A stretch of DNA of 42,078 nt from Clostridia bacterium (GTDB taxonomy: Bacteria; Bacillota; Clostridia; Oscillospirales; CAG-272). The notes below the pieces were generated by a model. The model searched no databases, was not told where the DNA came from, and was given only the letters and a program-made list of their open reading frames with translations. A program made the translations under genes and the position numbers. Positions within the stretch are counted from its first letter, which is position 1; every line of letters begins with the position of its first letter. Location: contig JAFTCT010000058.1 of the NCBI GenBank assembly GCA_017454525.1, forward strand, positions 1 through 42,078. The letters are read 5' to 3'. This document shows, piece after piece, positions 32,544 to 39,355 of this stretch.

Positions 32544-33931
32544 CCCAGCTTCACCCTCACTTTCAGATGCGGTCCGCCGTCGGAAACGCGCACCCATTCC
32601 TTATAGCCCTTGCCGCAGTAGCCCGAGCCCTCGATGACGAAGGCGTCGGAGATCATCGAGATCGATTTCAGCAGGTCGGGCACGTATCCGCTCATCACGA
32701 CGGGCGAAACGTAGCGGTCGGTCAGTTTGCCGTGTTCGATCTCAATGCCGTATTCGGCGGTACACTGGATCTGCCAGTTTTTGGGATCCTCCATGCCGTT
32801 GTTGGTCTGGAAGAGCATATAGCCGTGATCGATCGAAGCGATCATGTCCTCGAGTTTGTCCTTGCCCGGGCAGAAGAAGGTATTGGTCATGCGGGCGTAC
32901 GCCTTGCGGCGGTAATTGTCGCGTCTGCCGTTGCCGGTCGGCGCGGTGCCGAGCTGTGCGGCGGAGGCGAGGTCCGAAAGACCCGCCTTCAGGATCCCTT
33001 TTTCGATGATCTGCGTGTCATGCGCCTCTACGCCGTCGTCGTCAAAGAAGTAGGAAGCCACGCTGAGGGTCGCCGCCGCGCCGTCGTGCATATCGGTGAT
33101 GGGGGAGGCGACGTACTTGCCGACGTACTGTTTCGCGAGCGCGCGATCCTTGACGAACTGGTCCATTTCAACGCCGTGACCGAACGCTTCGTGGGCGATG
33201 AGCCCGGTGATCGAGGGATCGGTGACGACGTCGTAGACGCCCGGCTCGATCGGGGTCGCCGTCACAAGATGACGGGCGAGATCCAGTACGGCGTCGACGT
33301 TCTCCCGCAGTTCCTTCTCGATCTCCTTCATGCTGCTCCCGCAGGCGCCCTTGCGCGCCTGCACGGTCCTGCCGTCCGAATAGATGACGAAGAGGAAGCC
33401 GTTTGCCCAGCCGTAGTACTGCGACAGTTCCTTCTTTGAGGAAACGAAGAGTTTCGACACGGTCAGAAGGCTGATCCCCGCCATGGCGTTCAGGACTTTT
33501 TCGTCCTTTTTGCAGAGTTCGTCCGACAGATCCCTGCAGAGCGCGAGCAGCTGCGCGTCGGAATAGTCGTTAAAATCGTTTTCGCGGCAAAAGTCTTTCT
33601 TTACCGCCGGGTCCTTTACCGTGCTGCTCTTCACGGTCTTGAGCGTTTCGTCGCAGGCGACCGCTTCAAGGATCTTTGCGGCGAGCGCCTTTTTCTCACC
33701 CGAAATGTCGTTGGTCGAATACTCGTAGAACGCGCCGCCCCTTTGCATTTTGACGACGAATCCGCATTCTCCTTCGCCTTCCTTGACCGACATTCCCGTG
33801 CGGTCGGCGCGCGCGACGGTCGAAGAAACGTCGCTGCCCAGAACGCTGACGTAATCGCAGTATTCCGCAAGCGCGGCGATCAGCGCGCGCGCGTTTTCTC
33901 TCTGACTGTCAAGATAAGAGGAAAATGGCAT
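32540..33931 (-). CDS. tldD: TldD metalloprotease subunit
   Basis: The 463-residue protein has the TldD zinc site HEAFGH (H247, E248, H252) in GLIAHEAFGHGVEMDQ, followed by RRDNYRRKAYARMTN and the conserved Cys in GSGYCGKGYKEWVRVSDGGPHL. TldD is the catalytic half of the TldD/E protease. It overlaps tldE by 4 nt, which fits equal expression. No small peptide substrate gene is recognisable next door; the upstream neighbour, 24 bp away, is a NYN-domain nuclease. Confidence 0.93.
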   Translation of the reverse strand: MPFSSYLDSQRENARALIAALAEYCDYVSVLGSDVSSTVARADRTGMSVKEGEGECGFVVKMQRGGAFYEYSTNDISGEKKALAAKILEAVACDETLKTVKSSTVKDPAVKKDFCRENDFNDYSDAQLLALCRDLSDELCKKDEKVLNAMAGISLLTVSKLFVSSKKELSQYYGWANGFLFVIYSDGRTVQARKGACGSSMKEIEKELRENVDAVLDLARHLVTATPIEPGVYDVVTDPSITGLIAHEAFGHGVEMDQFVKDRALAKQYVGKYVASPITDMHDGAAATLSVASYFFDDDGVEAHDTQIIEKGILKAGLSDLASAAQLGTAPTGNGRRDNYRRKAYARMTNTFFCPGKDKLEDMIASIDHGYMLFQTNNGMEDPKNWQIQCTAEYGIEIEHGKLTDRYVSPVVMSGYVPDLLKSISMISDAFVIEGSGYCGKGYKEWVRVSDGGPHLKVRVKLG

Positions 33932-33955
33932 AGAATCACTCCTTTCGTGCTGTTA

Positions 33956-34759
33956 TTACAGCAGTTTGTCTTTGTAGACCTGGTCCCATTTGACCTTCAG
34001 GATCTTGATGCTGTCGGGCTTGTTCGTCTCCTTGATCTGGTAGATATAGCCCTTGGAAATGAGGTGCCTGAGCGACTTCACAACGTCTTCCTTATTGACC
34101 TTGCTGCTCTTGGAGACGGCTTCAACCGTCTGCCAGAAGGTGGCGCGCACCTTTTTGCCTTTGTTCTTTTCCTGCAGGGCTTTCAGACTCTTTAAGATCA
34201 GGCGCTTGCAGTCCGCTTCCTTCACCTCGTCCTCGTTTTCATCGGGGATGAGGCGGGTGTAGGTCGCGCAGTTCGACAGCTGCGTCGAGCAGGCGTCCTT
34301 GACGGCGTATACGCCGACTTCCTTGCGGCACTTGTTGACCAAAAAACTGACCGCAGACGAGAAATGCCCGTCGCCCGTGAAGACCACGTATGCGTCGATG
34401 CCCTGACTTTCGGCTTTCATGGCGCTCTGGTAGATGTGATCGAGCATGATGAAATCGGTGAAATCCTTTTCAAAGTTCGCAGAGATATTCTGCGTTTCAA
34501 TGATGGTATTCGACACCTGACGGATATTGAAGATCTCGGCGCGCAGCGAGGGGTTGGAAAAATCCCCGAAAAAAGCGATATCCTGCACGTCATAACGGTC
34601 CGCCAGCTCCTCCCCGAACGCCTTGATGTCGGGGCGGGTGTGATACATTTTGTCAAGGGAGATGTACCAGTGCTCAAAGTCTACGAAAGCGACCGCCTTC
34701 TTTTTTCTGCCGATCTTACTGCCTTCCTGCTTGGAAAACAACACTTTGAAAAATCCCAT
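33956..34759 (-). CDS. NYN-domain (PIN-like) ribonuclease with C-terminal winged-helix-like region
   Basis: The 267-residue protein has a NYN/LabA-type PIN-like domain (about 20-165) with the acidic cluster D27 (VDFEHW), D99/D102/D107 (FEKDFTDFIMLDH) and D130 (FTGDGHF), which in the family binds Mg2+ for RNA cleavage. The C-terminal part (about 185-267; TFWQTVEAVSKSSKVNKEDVVKSLRHLISKGYIYQI) reads as a winged helix, perhaps for RNA binding. AAAGGAGG lies 7 nt before the ATG. It sits between nth and tldD. RNA targets are unknown. Confidence 0.85.
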   Translation of the reverse strand: MGFFKVLFSKQEGSKIGRKKKAVAFVDFEHWYISLDKMYHTRPDIKAFGEELADRYDVQDIAFFGDFSNPSLRAEIFNIRQVSNTIIETQNISANFEKDFTDFIMLDHIYQSAMKAESQGIDAYVVFTGDGHFSSAVSFLVNKCRKEVGVYAVKDACSTQLSNCATYTRLIPDENEDEVKEADCKRLILKSLKALQEKNKGKKVRATFWQTVEAVSKSSKVNKEDVVKSLRHLISKGYIYQIKETNKPDSIKILKVKWDQVYKDKLL

Positions 34760-34793
34760 ATTCTTTCCTCCTTTCTTTCGTATTTTTATATGA

Positions 34794-34811
34794 ACTTTGC
34801 TTTTGCAAAGT
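34794..34811. other. Small inverted repeat between nth and the NYN gene
   Basis: ACTTTGC/GCAAAGT around TTTT, abutting the nth stop. The T-run (CATTTTTTC) follows on the + strand, not in the direction of transcription, so it is probably not an effective operon terminator. Confidence 0.4.
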
Positions 34812-35464
34812 CATTTTTTCTTTTCGCGCTCATGATACGTACGGCAGATCCCGGCAAGCGGGCAATCGCCGCAGCGCGGAGAGCGTGCGCTGCAGACTTC
34901 TCTTCCGAACATCACCAGCCGGTGACAGAAATCCGACTGCTTTTCGGGCGCAACGATCGCCGACAGCGCTCTTTCGGTCGCTTCAGGGCGCTTCTCGCCC
35001 TTTTTTGTCAGACCGAGGCGCTCGGAAATGCGGATGCAGTGGGTGTCCGCGACGATCGCCGGCTTGCCGTAAATATCGCCGAGCAGCAGGTTTGCGATCT
35101 TTCTGCCCACGCCCGGAAACTTTAAGAGCGTTTCCATATCGTCGGGCAGGATCCCGCCGAAGTCCCCGACGAGCATCCGGCACGCCTCTTTGATCTGCGC
35201 CGCCTTCATTTTATACAGTCCGCAGGGGCGCACGATCTCTTCGATCTCATGAAGGTCTCCCCGCGCGAGAGCGTCGGCGTCGGGAAAACGGTCAAAAAGC
35301 GTTACGCAGACGGTATTGACGCGCGCGTCGGTGCACTGTGCCGACAGCCGCCCCATGACCAGCAGTTTCCAGGGCTCGCCCTCGAAATGTAGCGCGCATT
35401 CCGCCAAAGGATAGTATTCCTCGAGCAGCGCGACGGCTTTGGCTGCTTTTTCAGAAGTTTTCAT
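34811..35464 (-). CDS. nth: Endonuclease III (DNA glycosylase/AP lyase)
   Basis: The 217-residue protein has the helix-hairpin-helix LLKFPGVGRKIANLLLGD with catalytic K122, the catalytic D140 in VADTH, and the C-terminal [4Fe-4S] signature C191-x6-C198-x2-C201-x5-C207. Nth removes oxidised pyrimidines and nicks the abasic site. The conserved LSAQ[TA]TD motif reads LSAQCTD here. I prefer ATG 35464 to GTG 35470 because GGGG then lies 9 nt upstream. The start lies inside maf (14-nt overlap), so the two are translationally linked. Confidence 0.95.
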   Translation of the reverse strand: MKTSEKAAKAVALLEEYYPLAECALHFEGEPWKLLVMGRLSAQCTDARVNTVCVTLFDRFPDADALARGDLHEIEEIVRPCGLYKMKAAQIKEACRMLVGDFGGILPDDMETLLKFPGVGRKIANLLLGDIYGKPAIVADTHCIRISERLGLTKKGEKRPEATERALSAIVAPEKQSDFCHRLVMFGREVCSARSPRCGDCPLAGICRTYHEREKKK

Positions 35465-36026
35465 CGGCACAGACCCCGTATTCGTCTCTCAATACCTCAT
35501 AGATGCGCCGCAGAGGCAGCCCCACGACGTTGTAGTAATCGCCCGAGATGCCGGTCACCAGCATGCCGCCCAGCCCCTGGATGCCGTAGGCGCCCGCCTT
35601 GTCCCTCGGTTCGCCCGAGGCGACGTAGCGGTCGATCTCGCGTTCGGTCAGTTCCGCGAAGCGCACCGACGTGCAAACACTCTCGCTGTGCGTCTTTCCG
35701 CCGCCGATCAGCGTGAAGCCCGAATAGACCTCGTGCGTTCTGCCCGAGAGGGCGTGAAGCATCCGCTTCGCGTCGGCGTCGTCCTTCGGTTTGCCTAAGA
35801 TCCTGCCGTCCAGCGCCACCACGGTGTCCACGCCGAGGATGATATTCCCCTCGCGCGGCGCCCTTGCGCCCTCCGCCTTGCGGCGCGAGAGCGTTTTCAC
35901 CAGTTCCTCCGGCGGGAGCAGTCCGCAGACCCGCTCGTCCGCGTCGGAGGCGCAGTATGTACAGTCCACGCCGAGCCGCGCGATCAGTTCGCGCCTGCGG
36001 GGCGAGGTCGAAGCGAGATAGAGCAT
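35451..36026 (-). CDS. maf: Maf-family nucleoside triphosphate pyrophosphatase
   Basis: A 191-residue Maf protein: LASTSPRRRELIARLG at the N terminus, GVDTVV with catalytic D67, GKPKDDADAKRML and DKAGAYGIQGLGG. Maf enzymes hydrolyse dTTP/UTP or modified nucleotides to monophosphates, keeping them out of DNA and RNA. It ends inside nth and starts 2 bp after truB, well within the same operon. Confidence 0.95.
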   Translation of the reverse strand: MLYLASTSPRRRELIARLGVDCTYCASDADERVCGLLPPEELVKTLSRRKAEGARAPREGNIILGVDTVVALDGRILGKPKDDADAKRMLHALSGRTHEVYSGFTLIGGGKTHSESVCTSVRFAELTEREIDRYVASGEPRDKAGAYGIQGLGGMLVTGISGDYYNVVGLPLRRIYEVLRDEYGVCADENF

Positions 36027-36028
36027 CG

Positions 36029-36967
36029 CTAATCGTCCTTTTCAAAGAAATAGAATTGCTTGACCGCCTTGACGGCGGGTCCGTTTTCGCAGAGTCCGAC
36101 TTTGCCCAGCGCAAAGAATTTGCCGCCGCCGTATAGCCGGAGAAGGGCGCCCTCGGGAAAGTCGGCGCCGAGTTTCTTCAGGCTGATCGCGCAGCCCGAG
36201 GCGCAGAGTTTCCTTTGGAACGGGGGCAGGGACAGTTCCGGAAGGTCCGAAAAGAGTTCCTCCGTCGGGCGCAGGACCGAAAAGCGCTCCGCTTCGGTCA
36301 TGCGCTCCAGTTCTTCGGGCGTGTGCGCGTCGTCGACCGTGAATGCGCCGCACGCCGTCCGCCGCAGCGCCGCCATAACGCCGCCGCAGCCGAGTTCTTT
36401 GCCGATATCGGCGCAGAGCGTGCGGATATAGGTGCCCTTCGAGCAGGTCACGGTCAGCGCGTACAGTCCCTTGCCGGCGTCGACCGGCGATACGTCCAGC
36501 GCGTGGACCGTGACGGGGCGCGCCGCGCGCTCGACCTCGATCCCCGCGCGCGCAAGATCGCAGAGCTTTCTTCCGCCGCGCTTCAGGGCGCTGTACATCG
36601 GCGGGATCTGAAGGATCTCTCCCGTAAAGCGCCGGGCTGCCGCCGTCACCTGTTCGGGCGAAGGCAGGGGCGCGCCGGTTTCACGCAGTACCCCCCAGAC
36701 GTCCTCCGTGTCAGAGGTGACGCCGAGCCGCAGGAGCGCCTCATAGGTCTTTTTTTCGCTTGTCAGATATTCGCTTGCCTTGACGGCGCGTCCGACCATG
36801 ACCGGCAGAACGCCCGTCGCGTTCGGGTCGAGCGTTCCGGTATGACCGACCTGCTTCGTGCCGTACAGCCGCCGCACGCGCGCGACGACGTCGTGCGAGG
36901 TCATGCCCGCCGGCTTATCGACCGTCAGCACGCCTCCTTCGATTTCCGCGGGATGTGCCGCGTTCAT
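36029..36967 (-). CDS. truB: tRNA pseudouridine synthase B
   Basis: The 312-residue protein has VDKPAGMTSHDVV, the catalytic Asp D47 in GHTGTLDPNATGVL, and KTYEALLRLGVTSDTED; the C terminus has a PUA-like extension. TruB makes pseudouridine 55 in the T-loop of tRNAs. It overlaps rbfA by 4 nt (ATGA) and is followed by maf after 2 bp. Confidence 0.96.
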   Translation of the reverse strand: MNAAHPAEIEGGVLTVDKPAGMTSHDVVARVRRLYGTKQVGHTGTLDPNATGVLPVMVGRAVKASEYLTSEKKTYEALLRLGVTSDTEDVWGVLRETGAPLPSPEQVTAAARRFTGEILQIPPMYSALKRGGRKLCDLARAGIEVERAARPVTVHALDVSPVDAGKGLYALTVTCSKGTYIRTLCADIGKELGCGGVMAALRRTACGAFTVDDAHTPEELERMTEAERFSVLRPTEELFSDLPELSLPPFQRKLCASGCAISLKKLGADFPEGALLRLYGGGKFFALGKVGLCENGPAVKAVKQFYFFEKDD

Positions 36968-37362
36968 GGCTTGCTTTCACCGGACGGATCGTCCGTACCT
37001 GCCGGCGCGTCGTCTGAAAGATCGCTCTCCACGCTCTTTAAGAGTTTTGCGATGTGCGCGCCGTTCTCCGCCGAATGATCGCGCAGAAACGTGAAGGCGG
37101 GCGTCAGACGCATATTCAGCCGCGCGGCGACCTCCCTGCGGATATAGCCGGACGCGCTTTTCAGTCCCTCGGCGACCTCCTTTTCATCGCAGGCGCCGAG
37201 CGTCGAATAGTAGACTTTGGCGAATTTGAGATCGGGGGTGACGGTCACCGCCGTGACGCTGACGAGCGCCCTCTGAACGCGCGGATCCTTGACCGAGCGC
37301 AGGATATCCCCGAGCTCCTTCCTCACTTCCTCGTTTACTCTGTTCATTCTATCGTGTGCCAT
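36964..37362 (-). CDS. rbfA: Ribosome-binding factor A
   Basis: A 132-residue RbfA with RMNRVNEEVRKELGDIL, KDPRVQRALVSVTAV, LKFAKVYYSTLG, SASGYIRREVAARLNMRLTP and LRDHSAENGAHI. This single KH-type domain helps mature the 30S subunit near the 16S rRNA 5' end. It is first in a seven-gene operon. The usual upstream partners nusA and infB are absent; a divergent SbcD-like gene lies upstream instead. Confidence 0.95.
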   Translation of the reverse strand: MAHDRMNRVNEEVRKELGDILRSVKDPRVQRALVSVTAVTVTPDLKFAKVYYSTLGACDEKEVAEGLKSASGYIRREVAARLNMRLTPAFTFLRDHSAENGAHIAKLLKSVESDLSDDAPAGTDDPSGESKP

Positions 37363-37402
37363 GCGGTCTTCACTTTCTCCTGCTCATATTACTACAAATT
37401 AT

Positions 37403-37431
37403 ATTATAACATAAAATTTCTTAAAATGAAA
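37403..37431 (-). promoter_or_regulatory. Probable promoter for the rbfA-truB-maf-nth-NYN-tldD-tldE operon
   Basis: On the - strand TATAAT (37403-37408) lies about 40 nt before rbfA; the -35 at 17 bp is weak (TTTCAT, 37426-37431). Confidence 0.5.
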
Positions 37432-37460
37432 GAAAAATTTGAAGAAAGCGAAAGAAAAAG

Positions 37461-37489
37461 TTGAAAAAAATACAAAAACAGTTTATAAT
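37461..37489 (+). promoter_or_regulatory. Sigma-A promoter for the SbcD-like/YjjG/SbcC-like operon
   Basis: TTGAAA (37461-37466), 17 bp, TATAAT (37484-37489), about 58 nt before the start. It is divergent from the rbfA promoter in the same 185-bp gap. Confidence 0.85.
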
Positions 37490-37547
37490 AAGATGAATGA
37501 ACGCCGCTTTTCCGTTTTTTTCGGGGGAAAGCGGGGAAAGGATAACG

Positions 37548-38642
37548 ATGATGATCCGGATCGTCCATACCGCCGACCTGCATCTCGACCGCGAGATCTT
37601 CGCGGGAGAGGCGAAACTGTTGCAGAAGCGCCGTGCCGAACAGCGCGCGCTTTTCACCGATATCATGATGTACGTGCGCGACAAGCGCGTTGATCTGCTC
37701 TTTTTCTGCGGGGATCTGCTCGACGCCCCCACGCCCGAAAAGGAAACGGAGGAACTGCTGCTCCGCGAGTTCTCGAACACGCCCGGGTGCGAGATCTTCA
37801 TCTGCCCCGGCAGTCACGACCCCTACCGTCCCGGTTCCTTCTGGGCGGAGGGACGCTTTCCCGGGAACGTCCATATCTTTAAGGAAGACCGCGTCACCTT
37901 TTTCGAGGTGCCGCGTCTGAACGCGCGCGTCTACGGATACGCCTTCAAGGGCAGGCGGATGACGCAGCGGATCCTTGCCGATCCTCCCGAGACCGATCCC
38001 GCCTTTTTCAACCTCTTCTGCGGCTGCGCCAACCTGCACGGTGAGAAGCTCCGCTGCCCGGTCTCGGGCGAGGAGATCGCGCGCTCGTCGTTCGATTACC
38101 TCGCGTTCGGGGGAGAACACGAGCCCTCCGCGCTCTTTTCCGCCGGCGGCAGGAACTACGCCGTCTGCGGGAGCCCCGAAAGCGTCGGCTTTGACGACTG
38201 CGGCAGCAAGAGTATGCGCATCGCCGCCATGGACCGTACCGACGGGAAGCTGCTCTTCCAGAGCAAGTGCGTTTCCGTCGCGCGCAAGCGCTTCATCCGC
38301 TATGAACTGTCCGCCGCGGACAGGACGCAGGGCGATCTCGCAAACGAACTTTTTGAAAAAATGCGCGCCGACGGCGTCGACGGCAACTGCTACGTCGAGG
38401 TGCTTCTGACCGGGAACGTACCCTACGATTTCCGCGTGGATGAACGCGCCTTTGAGCGCCCCGCCGCGCGCGCGGGCTATTTCACGGTCGTCGACGGCAC
38501 CCTTTCGCAGTACGTCGGGGAAATCGGCGAAAAGGGAAGCGCCCGCGCGGTCTTCGCCGCGATCGCCGCCGAAAAGATCGGCGACATAGAACTGCGCTCG
38601 AAGGTCCTGAAAGCCGGTATGGCGGCGTTCGGTGAAGAATGA
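37548..38642 (+). CDS. SbcD/YhaO-like metallophosphoesterase with altered metal ligands
   Basis: The 364-residue protein is a calcineurin-like phosphoesterase of the Mre11/SbcD/YhaO group: HTADLHLD (D10, H12), FCGDLLD (D56) and a late NLHGE (H164). Two expected metal ligands differ: the GNHD motif reads GSHD (S89-H90) and the GHxH motif reads GGEH (188-191), keeping only the second His. Either it uses a modified centre or its nuclease activity is reduced. AAAGGA lies 5 nt before ATG 37548 and 8 nt before ATG 37551; either could be used. The partner ATPase is encoded two genes downstream with 4-nt overlaps at both joins. Processing of DNA ends or hairpins in complex with that ATPase is the likely role. 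Confidence 0.82.
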   Translation: MMIRIVHTADLHLDREIFAGEAKLLQKRRAEQRALFTDIMMYVRDKRVDLLFFCGDLLDAPTPEKETEELLLREFSNTPGCEIFICPGSHDPYRPGSFWAEGRFPGNVHIFKEDRVTFFEVPRLNARVYGYAFKGRRMTQRILADPPETDPAFFNLFCGCANLHGEKLRCPVSGEEIARSSFDYLAFGGEHEPSALFSAGGRNYAVCGSPESVGFDDCGSKSMRIAAMDRTDGKLLFQSKCVSVARKRFIRYELSAADRTQGDLANELFEKMRADGVDGNCYVEVLLTGNVPYDFRVDERAFERPAARAGYFTVVDGTLSQYVGEIGEKGSARAVFAAIAAEKIGDIELRSKVLKAGMAAFGEE

Positions 38643-39355
38643 TGGGAAAACTGCTTTACGATATCCTGCTCTTTGACGCGGACAATACGCTCTACGATTT
38701 CGACGCCTGCGAGAAGATCGCCTTCAGGCGGGCGCTGGACGCGGCGGGGATCTCCTATGCCGAGGGTATGACAGAAACCTACAGCGAGATCAACGTCGGC
38801 TGCTGGAAACGCTTCGAGCGCGGCGAGATCACGCGCGAAGAACTCACCCGTCTGCGTTACGCCCTGTTTCTGGAGCGTTACGGGATCGCTTTCGACGCCC
38901 TTGCGTTAAACGGTCTGTACGTCGGCTTTCTCTCGGAAGCGGCGATCCTTCTGCCGGGCGCGGAAGACCTGATCCGCCGCCTTTCCGCCGAAGCGTCGGT
39001 CTATATCATCACCAACGGTCTGTCGCGCGTTCAGCACGGACGCTTCGACCGCAGTCCTCTGACGCCCTATGTGAAAGACGTCTTCATTTCGGAGGAACTC
39101 GGCGCGAACAAACCGGACAAACTCTATTTCGACCGCGTCATCGCGCGCATCCCCGGCTTCGAGCGCGCGCGGGCGGTCGTGATCGGCGACTCGCTGACAA
39201 GCGATATCAAAGGCGCGAACAACGCCGGTCTGCACGCCGTGTGGTACGACCGCAGCCGAGGCAGGGAACGCCCCGACGGGCAGGTCTTCGACGCGCGGGT
39301 GACCGATTATCGGGAATTATTGCGGTTTCTTTACCGGGAAGGAGAAGAGACATGA
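38639..39355 (+). CDS. YjjG-like HAD pyrimidine 5'-nucleotidase
   Basis: The 238-residue HAD hydrolase has motif I DADNTL with the Asp nucleophile, motif II ITNGLS, the lysine in GANKPD and motif IV GDSLTSDIKGA, in the order of the YjjG family, which dephosphorylates non-canonical or mutagenic pyrimidine nucleotides. The cap region (about 18-90) is of C1 type. It overlaps both neighbours by 4 nt (ATGA), so it is made with the SbcD/SbcC pair. Removing damaged nucleotides released by end resection would explain the link, but this is inference. Confidence 0.85.
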   Translation: MMGKLLYDILLFDADNTLYDFDACEKIAFRRALDAAGISYAEGMTETYSEINVGCWKRFERGEITREELTRLRYALFLERYGIAFDALALNGLYVGFLSEAAILLPGAEDLIRRLSAEASVYIITNGLSRVQHGRFDRSPLTPYVKDVFISEELGANKPDKLYFDRVIARIPGFERARAVVIGDSLTSDIKGANNAGLHAVWYDRSRGRERPDGQVFDARVTDYRELLRFLYREGEET

